This document shows positions 36,278 to 44,936 of a stretch of 64,000 nucleotides of DNA, piece by piece. The notes beneath the pieces are model-generated. The model did not search any database and was not told the DNA's origin. It worked only from the letters and a program-made list of their open reading frames with translations. Position numbers and translations under genes: made by a program. Source of the stretch: Mycobacterium parmense (GTDB lineage: Bacteria; Actinomycetota; Actinomycetes; Mycobacteriales; Mycobacteriaceae); the NCBI RefSeq assembly GCF_010730575.1, contig NZ_AP022614.1, positions 3,100,001 through 3,164,000 on the forward strand, in the 5' to 3' direction. Numbering within the stretch: the stretch's first letter is position 1; each line of letters starts with the position of its first letter.

Positions 36278-37135
36278 TCAGGGACCCGCCTGGCGGCTGA
36301 CGAACTCGCGTCGCGCGCCGGTCAGCGGGTCGTCGAACTCGATGCGCTGCGCCAGCAGGCGCAACGGCGCACTGAAGTCGTCAGCCGGAACATCAATGAT
36401 GTTGGGATACAACGGGTCTCCCCAGATCGGCACGCCCAGCGACGCCATGTGAACCCGCAGCTGGTGGGTGCGCCCGGTGCGCGGCGTCAGCCGGTAGACG
36501 CCGTCGGGCAACAACTCCACCAGGGTCTCGGCGTTGGGCGGACCCGGTTCGCACACCGCCTGCAGAACGCCCCGGCGCTTGACGATCTGGTTTGCCACGA
36601 CGCGCGGCAGCTCCAGCGCCGGGTCGACGTCCGCCCGGGCCAGGTACGTCTTGTGCACCGCCCCGCGGGCGAACATCGTCTGGTAGGCGCCGCGCACCTC
36701 GCGCCGCGTGGTGAGCAACAGCACCCCGGCCGTCAGCCGGTCGAGCCGATGCGCCGGGCTCAGCTCGGGCAGGTCCAACTCCCGGCGCAGCCGCACCACC
36801 GCGGTCTGGGCGACGTGGCGCCCCCGCGGCATGGTGGCCAGAAAGTGTGGCTTGTCGACCACGACGATGCTGTCGTCGCGGTAGAGCACCGGGATGTCGA
36901 AGGGCACCGGCACCTCATCGGGCAGTTCTCGATACAGGTAGACGCTGGCCCCGGCGGGCAGCACCGTGGCCGGGTCGACCGCCGTGCCGTCGGCGTCGAC
37001 GACCTCCCCGGCCAGGACCTTGGCGCGGGCCGAAGCGCCGAAGCGTGCGGTCAGCTCGGCGAGCACCTCGCCGCCGCGCAGGCGCACCCGGGCGGGGCCC
37101 AGCCCGTCGCGCACGGGCAGCGGCGCGGTTCTCAA
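36278..37135 (-). CDS. RluA-type RNA pseudouridine synthase
   Basis: This 285-aa enzyme isomerises uridine to pseudouridine in rRNA or tRNA. The catalytic motif SPAHRLDRLTAGVLL (Asp in HRLD) and the C-terminal RLTPRTGRTHQLRVHMA are clear; an N-terminal S4-like region precedes. The TTG at 37135 overlaps the glpD2 stop (TTGA); a GTG at 37114 is an alternative start. It corresponds to Rv3300c. Its coupling to glpD2 suggests co-transcription, although the functions are unrelated. Confidence 0.85.
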   Translation of the reverse strand: MRTAPLPVRDGLGPARVRLRGGEVLAELTARFGASARAKVLAGEVVDADGTAVDPATVLPAGASVYLYRELPDEVPVPFDIPVLYRDDSIVVVDKPHFLATMPRGRHVAQTAVVRLRRELDLPELSPAHRLDRLTAGVLLLTTRREVRGAYQTMFARGAVHKTYLARADVDPALELPRVVANQIVKRRGVLQAVCEPGPPNAETLVELLPDGVYRLTPRTGRTHQLRVHMASLGVPIWGDPLYPNIIDVPADDFSAPLRLLAQRIEFDDPLTGARREFVSRQAGP

Positions 37136-38886
37136 TTCAGGGGCACCGGCTCGAGGATCTCCGCGCGCGCCTCGGGCGCGCTGGCCCGCAATTCGTCGGC
37201 GGAGACGTCGTCGGGCTGGGCCTGCGAGAGGATCTCGGCCTCCACCCGCGCGGTGTAGTTCGCGACCTCGCGGTCGATGTCGCCCGCGGTCCACCCCAAC
37301 ACGGGCGCGACCACGTCGGCGACCTCGCGGGCGCAGTCCACGCCGCGGTGCGGATACTCGATGGAGATGCGCATGCGTCGGGCCAGGATGTCCTCGAGGT
37401 GCAGGGCCCCCTCGGCGGTGACCGCGTAGAGGGCCTCCACCCGCAGGTATCCCGGCGCCTCCTTGATGGGGTGGAGCAGGCCCGGATTGTCGGCCGCCAA
37501 CCCCAGCACGTCGCCGATCAGCGAGCCGTAGCGGTCGAGCAGGTGGCGCACGCGGTAGGAATGCAGACCCTGCAGCGCGGCGACGTGCTCGGCCTGGTTG
37601 ATCAGCGCGAAGTAGCCGTCGGCCCCCAGCAGGCTGACCTTCTCGGTGATCGACGGCGCAACCCGGGCCGGCACGAACTGGACCGCGGCGTCGATCGCGT
37701 CGGCCGCCATCACGCGGTAGGTGGTGTACTTGCCGCCGGCGATCGCCACCAGCCCGGGGGCGGGCACCGCGACCGCGTGCTCGCGGGACAGCTTGGAGGT
37801 CTCCTCGCTCTCCCCGGCGAGCAGCGGCCGCAAGCCGGCGTACACGCCGTCGATGTCGGCGTGGGTGAGCGGCGTGGCCAGCACGGTGTTGACGGTCCCG
37901 AGGATGTAGTCGATGTCGGCCTTGGTGGCCGCGGGGTGGGCCAGGTCCAGGGCCCAGTCGGTGTCGGTGGTGCCGATGATCCAGTGGCTGCCCCACGGGA
38001 TGACGAACATCACCGACTTCTCGGTGCGCAGAATGATCGCGACGTCACTGACGATCCGGTCGCGCGGCACCACCACGTGGACGCCCTTGGACGCACGCAC
38101 CCGAAATCGCCCGCGCTGCTTGGACAATGCCTGGATCTCGTCGGTCCACACCCCGGTGGCGTTGACCACGACGTGCCCGCGCACCTCGGTGATCGCGCCG
38201 TCCTCGGAGTCGCGCACCCGCACGCCCGTCACCCGGTCGCCCTCGCGCCGCAGCGCGACCACCTGCGTCGAGGAGCGCACCACCGCGCCGTAGTGCGCGG
38301 CGGTGCGCGCGACGGTCATGGTGTGCCGGGCGTCGTCGACGACGGTGTCGTAGTAGCGGATTCCGCCGACCAGCGACGTCCGCTTCAGGCCGGGGCTCAA
38401 CCGCAGGGCACCGGCGCGGGTCAGATGTTTCTGCGCGGGAACGGATTTCGCGCCGCCGAGACGGTCGTAGAGGAAGATCCCGGCGGCGATGTAGGGGCGT
38501 TCCCACACCCGGTTGGTCAGCGGGAACAGGAAGGGCATCGGCTTGACCAGGTGCGGCGCCAGCGTCGTCAGCGCCAGCTCGCGCTCGTAGAGCGCCTCGC
38601 GCACCAGCCCGAACTCGAGCTGCTCGAGGTAGCGCAGCCCGCCGTGGAACATCTTCGACGAGCGGCTCGACGTGCCGGAGGCGAAATCGCGCGCCTCGAC
38701 CAGGGCCACCTTGAGCCCGCGGGTGGCGGCGTCGAGTGCACAGCCGGAGCCCACGACGCCGCCGCCGATGACCACCACGTCGAACTGCTCGGTGCCCAGC
38801 CGCTCCCAGGCCACCGCACGCTGCTGCGGTCCCAGCACCGAAGCCGGCGAGTCGAGCTGGCTGGGCGCGTGGATCGGATCACTCAC
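37132..38886 (-). CDS. glpD2: FAD-dependent glycerol-3-phosphate dehydrogenase GlpD2
   Basis: This 584-aa flavoenzyme oxidises sn-glycerol-3-phosphate to dihydroxyacetone phosphate and feeds electrons to quinone at the membrane. FDVVVIGGGVVGSGCALDA (residues 35-53) binds FAD; GTSSRSSKMFHGGLRYLEQ and GSHWIIGTTDTDW are family motifs, and a C-terminal helical domain is present. The GTG start at 38886 has AGGAG about 10 nt upstream. It matches Rv3302c in length and order before lpdA. Confidence 0.95.
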   Translation of the reverse strand: MSDPIHAPSQLDSPASVLGPQQRAVAWERLGTEQFDVVVIGGGVVGSGCALDAATRGLKVALVEARDFASGTSSRSSKMFHGGLRYLEQLEFGLVREALYERELALTTLAPHLVKPMPFLFPLTNRVWERPYIAAGIFLYDRLGGAKSVPAQKHLTRAGALRLSPGLKRTSLVGGIRYYDTVVDDARHTMTVARTAAHYGAVVRSSTQVVALRREGDRVTGVRVRDSEDGAITEVRGHVVVNATGVWTDEIQALSKQRGRFRVRASKGVHVVVPRDRIVSDVAIILRTEKSVMFVIPWGSHWIIGTTDTDWALDLAHPAATKADIDYILGTVNTVLATPLTHADIDGVYAGLRPLLAGESEETSKLSREHAVAVPAPGLVAIAGGKYTTYRVMAADAIDAAVQFVPARVAPSITEKVSLLGADGYFALINQAEHVAALQGLHSYRVRHLLDRYGSLIGDVLGLAADNPGLLHPIKEAPGYLRVEALYAVTAEGALHLEDILARRMRISIEYPHRGVDCAREVADVVAPVLGWTAGDIDREVANYTARVEAEILSQAQPDDVSADELRASAPEARAEILEPVPLN

Positions 38887-38995
38887 GGCCGAGGACTCCT
38901 AGGGTGAATCTGGTGTTGGTTACTCGTCAGTAGGACGCTGCCTCACCAAGGCTAGTCGGCAAGCCGATGTTCCGCCGTCCGGTGTGACGCGCACT

Positions 38996-40420
38996 TCAGT
39001 CGAGATCGTCGTGAGCCATCAGGCGGCGGGCGGCCTCGGTGATCGAGCCCGACAACGACGGGTAGACGGCCAGCGTCTGCGCCAGCTCGTTGACGGTGAT
39101 GCGGTTCTGCACGGCGACGGCGATGGGCAGGATGAGCTCGGAGGCGATGGGCGCGACCACCACGCCGCCGATCACCACGCCGGTGGACTTGCGGCAGAAC
39201 ACTTTGACGAAGCCCTGCCGCAGCCCCGACATCTTCGCCCGCGCGTTGGTGCGCAACGGAAGCATGATGGTGCGGGCCGACACCGACCCGTCGTCGATCG
39301 CCGACTGCGGGACCCCGACGGCGGCGATCTCGGGCCTGGTGAACACCGTTGACGCCACGGTGCGCAGCCGGATCGGGCTGACGCCCTCGCCCAGCGCGTG
39401 GTACATGGCGATGCGGCCCTGCATGGCGGCCACCGAGGCCAGCAGCAGCAGGCCGGTGCAGTCGCCGGCGGCGTAAATGCCCGGCACGGACGTCCGCGAC
39501 ACCCGGTCGACCTTGAGGTAGTCGCCGCGGCCCAGCTCGATGCCCACGCGTTCGAGGCCGAGTCCTGCGGTGTTGGGCACCGACCCGATGGTCATCAGGG
39601 CGTGGCTGCCCTCGACGGTGCGACCGTCGGTCATGGTGACCAGGACCCCACTGGGGGGATGGCCGGTGCGGGTGACCGATTCCGCGCGGGCGTTCTTGAT
39701 CAGCTGGACGCCTCGTTCGGCGAACGCCTCCTCGAGCACCAGCGCTGCGTCGGCGTCCTCGTAGGGCAGCACCCGGTCCCGGCTGGCCGCGACCGTCACC
39801 GGCACGCCCAGTTCGGTGTAGGCGTGCACGAACTCCGCGCCGGTGACGCCCGAGCCCACTACGATCAGGTGCTCGGGCAGCGCGTCCAGGTCGTAGAGCT
39901 GGCGCCAGGTCAGGATGCGTTCGCCGTCGGGCTGGGCCGACGGCAGCACCCGCGGGCTGGCGCCGGTGGCGATCAGCACCACGTCGGCCTCGTGCTCGGT
40001 GGTCGAGCCGTCCGCGGCGGTGGCCATGATGCGGTGCCGGGCCAGGCCGGGTTCGGGGTCGATCAGCTCGCCCCGCCCGGCGATCACGTGCACGCCCTTG
40101 CTGAGCAGGTCGGCGGTGATGTCGGCGGACTGTTCGCTGGCGAGCCGTTTGACCCGGGCGTGGATCCGCGGCAGCGAGATCTTGGCGTCGTCGATGTCGA
40201 TGTCGAAGCCCAGCCGCGGCGCCCGGCGCAGTTCGGTGCGCAGCCAGGTGGAGGCGATGAACGCCTTGGACGGCACGCAGTCGTCCAACACGGCCGCGCC
40301 GCCGATGCCCTCGGAGTCGATCACGGTGATGTGCGTGGTGTCGGGGTGGGAGGTCGCGGCCACCAGCGCGGCTTCGTAACCGGCCGGGCCTCCACCGAGG
40401 ATCACGATGCGGGTCACCAC
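38996..40420 (-). CDS. lpdA: LpdA flavoprotein (quinone reductase of the lipoamide dehydrogenase family)
   Basis: This 474-aa two-dinucleotide-binding flavoprotein resembles lipoamide dehydrogenase but lacks the redox disulfide: where GGTCLNVGC is usual it has GGAAVLDDC, so only Cys48 remains and the first cysteine is Ala43. The M. tuberculosis homologue Rv3303c is known as an NAD(P)H:quinone reductase and not a true lipoamide dehydrogenase. IVILGGGPAGYEAAL and IYAAGDCTGLLLLASVAAMQG are the FAD motifs. The GTG at 40420 (or 40417) follows a -10 hexamer by 7 nt, giving a leaderless mRNA divergent from the next gene. Confidence 0.94.
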   Translation of the reverse strand: MVTRIVILGGGPAGYEAALVAATSHPDTTHITVIDSEGIGGAAVLDDCVPSKAFIASTWLRTELRRAPRLGFDIDIDDAKISLPRIHARVKRLASEQSADITADLLSKGVHVIAGRGELIDPEPGLARHRIMATAADGSTTEHEADVVLIATGASPRVLPSAQPDGERILTWRQLYDLDALPEHLIVVGSGVTGAEFVHAYTELGVPVTVAASRDRVLPYEDADAALVLEEAFAERGVQLIKNARAESVTRTGHPPSGVLVTMTDGRTVEGSHALMTIGSVPNTAGLGLERVGIELGRGDYLKVDRVSRTSVPGIYAAGDCTGLLLLASVAAMQGRIAMYHALGEGVSPIRLRTVASTVFTRPEIAAVGVPQSAIDDGSVSARTIMLPLRTNARAKMSGLRQGFVKVFCRKSTGVVIGGVVVAPIASELILPIAVAVQNRITVNELAQTLAVYPSLSGSITEAARRLMAHDDLD

Positions 40421-40427
40421 AAGCCCT

Positions 40428-40433
40428 AACCTA
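40428..40433 (-). promoter_or_regulatory. -10 hexamer of a leaderless lpdA promoter
   Basis: On the minus strand TAGGTT ends 7 nt before the GTG at 40420. Confidence 0.5.
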
Positions 40434-40467
40434 GCCGCGACCCGATACCCGTGCGCGGCGTGACGTC

Positions 40468-40473
40468 TAAGCT
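40468..40473 (+). promoter_or_regulatory. -10 hexamer of a leaderless promoter for the GGCT-like gene
   Basis: TAAGCT ends 6 nt before the GTG at 40480; the divergent lpdA -10 element is only about 35 bp away. Confidence 0.55.
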
Positions 40474-40479
40474 TTCCCC

Positions 40480-40953
40480 GTGCCGCTCTACGCCGCGTAC
40501 GGCTCGAACATGCATCCAGAGCAGATGCTCAAGCGTGCGCCGCACTCTCCGATGGCCGGAACGGGGTGGCTGCACGGGTGGCGGCTGACCTTCGGCGGCG
40601 AGGACATCGGCTGGGAGGGCGCCCTGGCCACCGTCGTCGAGGATCCCGGCGCCAGGGTGTTCGTCGTCCTCTACGACATGACCCCTGCCGACGAGATCAA
40701 CCTCGACCAGTGGGAGGGCTCGGAGTTCGGCGTGCACAAGAAGATCCGGTGCCGGGTGGAGAGGATCTCGTCGGACACCAACACCGACCCCGTGCTGGCG
40801 TGGCTGTATGTGCTCGACGCCTGGGAGGGCGGCCTGCCGTCGGCGCGGTATCTGGGCGTGATGGCCGACGCCGCCGAAATCGCCGGCGCCCCGCAGGATT
40901 ACGTGCACGATCTGCGAACGCGCCCGGCCCACAACATCGGCCCCGGCACCTAG
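40480..40953 (+). CDS. Gamma-glutamylcyclotransferase-fold protein
   Basis: This 157-aa protein has the GGCT fold: LYAAYGSNMHPEQM at the N terminus is the substrate-binding signature and the domain continues to the C terminus. It corresponds to Rv3304. Members of this superfamily release 5-oxoproline from gamma-glutamyl compounds, but many have other or unknown activities. The GTG start at 40480 follows TAAGCT by 6 nt. A double hairpin separates it from the convergent amiA1. Confidence 0.85.
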   Translation: MPLYAAYGSNMHPEQMLKRAPHSPMAGTGWLHGWRLTFGGEDIGWEGALATVVEDPGARVFVVLYDMTPADEINLDQWEGSEFGVHKKIRCRVERISSDTNTDPVLAWLYVLDAWEGGLPSARYLGVMADAAEIAGAPQDYVHDLRTRPAHNIGPGT

Positions 40954-40960
40954 GTTTCTT

Positions 40961-40995
40961 CGCCGCTCGATGCGGCGTGTCGCTGTACAGACACG
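40961..40995. terminator. Overlapping hairpins between convergent genes
   Basis: CGCCGC/GCGGCG (40961-40977) and CGTGTC/GACACG (40976-40995) form two adjacent stems between the GGCT-like gene and amiA1. They could terminate transcription from both sides. Confidence 0.45.
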
Positions 40996-41008
40996 CGCGC
41001 TCGCGGGG

Positions 41009-42178
41009 CTAGAGGCGACCCGCCTGCTCGACGATGTTGACCATCAGCCGCACGCCGGTCGCCAGTGCTCGCTCGTCGAGGTCGAACGTCGGCTGGTGCA
41101 GGTCCAGCTGCGGGCCCTCCCCGGACCAGACGCCGAGCCGCGCCATGGCGCCGGGAACCTCCTCCAGGTACCAGGAGAAGTCCTCGCCGCCGCCGGACTG
41201 CCGGGTGTCGGCCAGCACGTCGGGCCCGATGGCCTCGATCGCGTGGGTGAGGATGTGCGTCGAGACTTCCTCGTTGACCACCGGCGGCACGCCGCGGTGA
41301 TACCGCATCGTGTGCTCGATCGCCAGCGGCGACAGCAGCGCCGACACGGCCTCGCGGATGATCGCCTCGAGCGACACCCACGTCTGCCGGCTCGCCGTGC
41401 GCACGGTGCCGGACAGCACGCCGCTCTGCGGTATGGCGTTGGCGGCCACACCGGCGTTGACCGCGCCCCACACCAGTACCGTGGCGTTGCGTGGGTCGAT
41501 GCGGCGCGACAGCACCCCGGGCAGCCCGGTGATCAGGGTGCCCAACCCGTAGACCAGGTCGGCCGTCAGGTGCGGGCGCGACGTGTGCCCGCCGGGTGAA
41601 TACAGCGTGATCTCGATCGAGTCGGCCGCAGACGTGATCGGCCCCTGCCGCACGGCGACCTTGCCGACGGCCAGATGGGGATCGCAGTGCAGGGCGAAGA
41701 TCCGCGTCACCCCGGCCAGCGCCCCGGCCGCGATCGCGTCGATCGCGCCGCCGGGCATCAGCTCCTCGGCGGCCTGGAAGATCAACCGCACCCCGACCGG
41801 CAGCTCCGGCACTGAGGCCAGCACCAGCGCGGTGCCCAGCAGGATCGCGGTGTGCCCGTCGTGGCCGCAGGCGTGCGCGATGTTGGGCATGGTCGAGGCG
41901 TACGGGGCGCCGGTCCGCTCGGCCATGGGCAGCGCGTCCATATCGGCCCGCAGCGCGAGCCTGGGCTCGCGCTCGGGACCGAGGTCGCACACCAGCCCCG
42001 TTCCGCCGGGCAGCACCTTGGGGTTCAGCCCCGCGTCGGCCAGTCGCTCGGCGACGAACTGGGTGGTGGCGTACTCCTGCCGGCCCAGCTCCGGGTAGCG
42101 GTGCAGGTGGCGGCGCCACTCCACCAGGTCGTCGGCGTGGGCGGCCAGCCACGAATCGGCGGTCTCGGCGAGGCTCAT
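41009..42178 (-). CDS. amiA1: M20 amidohydrolase AmiA1
   Basis: This 389-aa member of the M20 peptidase family is an N-acyl-L-amino-acid amidohydrolase or hippurate-hydrolase-like enzyme. HACGHDGHTAILLG supplies the metal ligands and FQAAEELMPGGA the catalytic glutamate region; the dimerisation domain is present. Its ATG overlaps the amiB1 stop by 4 nt, and amiB1 encodes a related enzyme, so the two are probably made together. The natural substrate is not established. It corresponds to Rv3305c. Confidence 0.92.
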   Translation of the reverse strand: MSLAETADSWLAAHADDLVEWRRHLHRYPELGRQEYATTQFVAERLADAGLNPKVLPGGTGLVCDLGPEREPRLALRADMDALPMAERTGAPYASTMPNIAHACGHDGHTAILLGTALVLASVPELPVGVRLIFQAAEELMPGGAIDAIAAGALAGVTRIFALHCDPHLAVGKVAVRQGPITSAADSIEITLYSPGGHTSRPHLTADLVYGLGTLITGLPGVLSRRIDPRNATVLVWGAVNAGVAANAIPQSGVLSGTVRTASRQTWVSLEAIIREAVSALLSPLAIEHTMRYHRGVPPVVNEEVSTHILTHAIEAIGPDVLADTRQSGGGEDFSWYLEEVPGAMARLGVWSGEGPQLDLHQPTFDLDERALATGVRLMVNIVEQAGRL

Positions 42179-43359
42179 GCGTGTCCCCGACGTTCACACA
42201 GCGCCAGCACCCGGTCCCGCTCGGCGGGCGTCTGGGCCAGGGTGACGACGGTGCGCGCCAGCATGATGGCGCCGTCGACGACGGCGGCGTCGGCGCTGGG
42301 CCTGGCGGCGGCGGCCGTGAAGGCGCGCTGGTGCACCATGGCCCCGCCGGCGTCTACCCCGATCACCGGGTGGATCCCGGGCAAGACATGCGTCACGTTG
42401 CCCATGTCGGTGCTTCCCATGGGCAGCGCCGCCTCATACTGCGGCGCCACCGGCTCACGCCCGAGCCGGCGCATCTCCTCGCGGAAGACGTCGGCCAGCC
42501 ACGCGTCGGGCTTGAGCTCGTCGTAGGCCGGCGCGGGGTTGTCGATCTCGTATTCGCATCCGGTGGCCAGCGCGCCCGCGGCGAAGCACGCGTATATCCG
42601 GCCCTCCAGCTCCCGCAGCGAATCCGCCTCGACGGCGCGCATCGCGTACTGCAGCGTGGCGTGCCCGGGGATGACGTTGACGGCCTGGCCGCCGTCGGTG
42701 ACGATCCCGTGCACCAGCTGGCCCGCCGCGAGCTGCTGCCTCAGCACCCCGATGGCAACCTGCGCGACGGTCACGGCGTCGGCGGCGTTGATGCCGAGGT
42801 GCGGCGCGACGGCCGCGTGTGACTCCTTGCCTCGGTAGCGCACCACCGCCTCCGAGAGCGCCAGCGAGCGGGCGGCGGCGATGTCGGCCGGCCCGGGATG
42901 GATCATGACGGCCACGGCCACGTCGTCGAACAGGCCGGCCTTCAGCAGCAGCGCCTTACCGCCGCCGGCCTCTTCGGCCGGCGTGCCCAGCAACGACACC
43001 CGCAGGCCCAGTTCGTCGGCCACCTCGGCCAGCGCGAGGGCGGCGCCGACGGCCGACGCCGCAATGATGTTGTGCCCGCAGGCATGACCGATCTCCGGCA
43101 GCGCGTCGTACTCGGCGCACACGCCGACCACCAGCGGCCCGCTGCCGAAGTCGGCGCGGAACGCGGTTTCCAGACCACCGGCGGGCGCAGTGATCTCGAA
43201 GCCGCGCTCGGCGACCAGCGCCTGCGCCTTCGCGCAGCTCCGGTACTCGGTGAACGCGAGCTCGGGCTCGGCGTGGATGGCGTGCGACAACTCGACCAGA
43301 TCGGCACCGCGGCGCCGCACGACGTCCTCGACGCTTTCCAACGCGGTGACTGTGGGCAT
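42175..43359 (-). CDS. amiB1: M20 amidohydrolase AmiB1
   Basis: This 394-aa M20-family amidohydrolase is paralogous to AmiA1. The metal-binding region is HACGHNIIAASAVG with GTPAEEAGGGKALLLKAG, and VHQRAFTAAAARP is near the C terminus; it is closest to the aminobenzoyl-glutamate-hydrolase/ACY1L2 branch. The ATG lies 6 nt after a GATACT hexamer, suggesting a leaderless mRNA. amiA1 overlaps its end by 4 nt. The extra domain and substrate are not identifiable. Confidence 0.92.
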   Translation of the reverse strand: MPTVTALESVEDVVRRRGADLVELSHAIHAEPELAFTEYRSCAKAQALVAERGFEITAPAGGLETAFRADFGSGPLVVGVCAEYDALPEIGHACGHNIIAASAVGAALALAEVADELGLRVSLLGTPAEEAGGGKALLLKAGLFDDVAVAVMIHPGPADIAAARSLALSEAVVRYRGKESHAAVAPHLGINAADAVTVAQVAIGVLRQQLAAGQLVHGIVTDGGQAVNVIPGHATLQYAMRAVEADSLRELEGRIYACFAAGALATGCEYEIDNPAPAYDELKPDAWLADVFREEMRRLGREPVAPQYEAALPMGSTDMGNVTHVLPGIHPVIGVDAGGAMVHQRAFTAAAARPSADAAVVDGAIMLARTVVTLAQTPAERDRVLALCERRGHA

Positions 43360-43365
43360 GCTCGC

Positions 43366-43371
43366 AGTATC
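43366..43371 (-). promoter_or_regulatory. -10 hexamer of a leaderless amiB1 promoter
   Basis: On the minus strand GATACT ends 6 nt before the amiB1 ATG. Confidence 0.4.
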
Positions 43372-43398
43372 GCACCGCGGCCCCCCGGCCTCAGCGGC

Positions 43399-44058
43399 CT
43401 ACACCAGTCCGGCGATGAACCCCGCGGCCTGGCCCGGGTAGGGCGGCGAGTCGTAGTCGTGGTGCGCGTCGCGGTCACGACCGCCCACGACGCAGACCGG
43501 GTCACCGGGGCTACACAGGTCGATGGCCCGCCCGGCGAACTGTCCCGTCGTCGACAGGGGAGTGTTGAAGCGGTTGCCGGGGTTGCCGAACACCGCCACC
43601 GCGGCGACCTTGCCGGCCAGGCCGGGGTCCAGCGCGGGGGCCGAGCCGAAGTTGCCGATCGTGTTGCCCAGCGGCGGCACTCCCGCCAGCATCGACACCG
43701 CGGCGGCGCCCTGCGAGAAGCCCCCGAGCACCAGATGCGTCGCGGGACACTGGTCGACCATCTGCGCGATGTGGTCGCGCGCGTCGTTGGCGGCGTCGGC
43801 GGTGGTCAGAAAGTTGTAGCTGGCAGGGTAGTTCACCGCGTAGTTGTCCAGGCTGCGCCCGCCGAGCGCGGACTGCATTGCGGCGAACAGCGCGTCGCCT
43901 TCGGCTCCCAGCCCGGGCGGTTCGGCGGTGCCGCGGGCGAAGATGAGCTGGACATCGGGACAGTCGGCGTTCGCCGTCGGCGAGCCGCCGCACAATGTCG
44001 AGGCCGACACCCCGACAGCGAGGACCAGGCCGACGAGCGGCCAACTACGAAAACCCAT
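43399..44058 (-). CDS. Secreted cutinase-family esterase
   Basis: This 219-aa protein has a Sec signal peptide (about residues 1-31, ending ANA-DCP) and a cutinase-like serine hydrolase domain. DCPDVQLIFARGT starts the mature enzyme, LVLGGFSQGAAAV is the nucleophile elbow, and LCSPGDPVC holds the catalytic aspartate with the disulfide cysteines. Such mycobacterial cutinase-like proteins act on lipid esters or phospholipids at or outside the cell surface. It lies between amiB1 and deoD, where I recall no gene in M. tuberculosis. Confidence 0.9.
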   Translation of the reverse strand: MGFRSWPLVGLVLAVGVSASTLCGGSPTANADCPDVQLIFARGTAEPPGLGAEGDALFAAMQSALGGRSLDNYAVNYPASYNFLTTADAANDARDHIAQMVDQCPATHLVLGGFSQGAAAVSMLAGVPPLGNTIGNFGSAPALDPGLAGKVAAVAVFGNPGNRFNTPLSTTGQFAGRAIDLCSPGDPVCVVGGRDRDAHHDYDSPPYPGQAAGFIAGLV

Positions 44059-44100
44059 GTGGCAGATCCTGACATATGTCGGCAAACACCGTCGCGGCGC

Positions 44101-44106
44101 TAAGCT
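44101..44106 (+). promoter_or_regulatory. -10 hexamer of a leaderless deoD promoter
   Basis: TAAGCT ends 8 nt before the GTG at 44115 and so favours that start over the ATG at 44076. Confidence 0.45.
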
Positions 44107-44114
44107 CGCGCATT

Positions 44115-44909
44115 GTGAGTGACCCCGGCGAACTCGCCAGGCGGGCGGCGCAGGTGATCGCCGAGCGCACGGGAATCCCCCGCCACGACGTCGCGATCGT
44201 CCTGGGCTCGGGCTGGTCGCCGGCCGTGGCGGCGCTCGGCACCCCGACCGCGGTGCTGCCACAGGCGGAGCTGCCGGGATTCGCGCCGCCGACGGCCGTC
44301 GGGCACACCGGCGAGCTGCTGTCGATGCGGGTCGGCGGGCACCGGGTGCTGGTGCTCGTCGGCCGCGTGCACGCCTACGAGGGACACGACCTGCGCCACG
44401 TCGTGCACGCGGTGCGCGCGGCATGCGCTGCCGGCGTGCACACCGTCGTGCTGACCAACGCGGCGGGCGGGCTGCGCCCGGAGATGACGGTCGGCGAACC
44501 GGTGCTGATCAGCGACCACCTGAACCTGACCGCCCGATCGCCGTTGGTCGGGCCGCGGTTCGTCGACCTCACCGACGCCTACTCGCCGCGGCTGCGCGGC
44601 CTCGCCCGCCAGGCCGACCCCACCCTGGCCGAAGGCGTGTACGCCGGATTGCCCGGGCCGCACTACGAGACCCCCGCCGAGATCCGGATGCTGCAGACGC
44701 TGGGCGCCGACCTGGTGGGCATGTCGACCGTGCACGAGACCATCGCGGCCCGCGCGGCCGGTGCCGAGGTGCTGGGGGTGTCGCTGGTGACCAACCTGGG
44801 CGCCGGGATCGGCGGGCAGCCGCTGAGCCACGCCGAGGTGCTGGCCGCCGGGGCCTCGTCGGCCAACCGGATGGGCGCTCTGCTGGCCGGCGTGATCGCC
44901 CGGTTCTGA
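44115..44909 (+). CDS. deoD: Purine nucleoside phosphorylase DeoD
   Basis: This 264-aa trimeric-type purine nucleoside phosphorylase cleaves inosine and guanosine (and deoxy forms) with phosphate. [13 protein letters not shown] holds the phosphate-binding glycine-serine, [11 protein letters not shown] and LTNAAGGL are conserved, and [13 protein letters not shown] and STVHETIAA form the base site. The GTG at 44115 gives a start similar to the M. tuberculosis protein and follows a -10 hexamer by 8 nt. It is followed after 27 nt by pmmB, as in Rv3307-Rv3308. Confidence 0.94.
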   Translation: MSDPGELARRAAQVIAERTGIPRHDVAIVLGSGWSPAVAALGTPTAVLPQAELPGFAPPTAVGHTGELLSMRVGGHRVLVLVGRVHAYEGHDLRHVVHAVRAACAAGVHTVVLTNAAGGLRPEMTVGEPVLISDHLNLTARSPLVGPRFVDLTDAYSPRLRGLARQADPTLAEGVYAGLPGPHYETPAEIRMLQTLGADLVGMSTVHETIAARAAGAEVLGVSLVTNLGAGIGGQPLSHAEVLAAGASSANRMGALLAGVIARF

Positions 44910-44936
44910 CCCCGACGAGACTCCGACGAGACCCCG

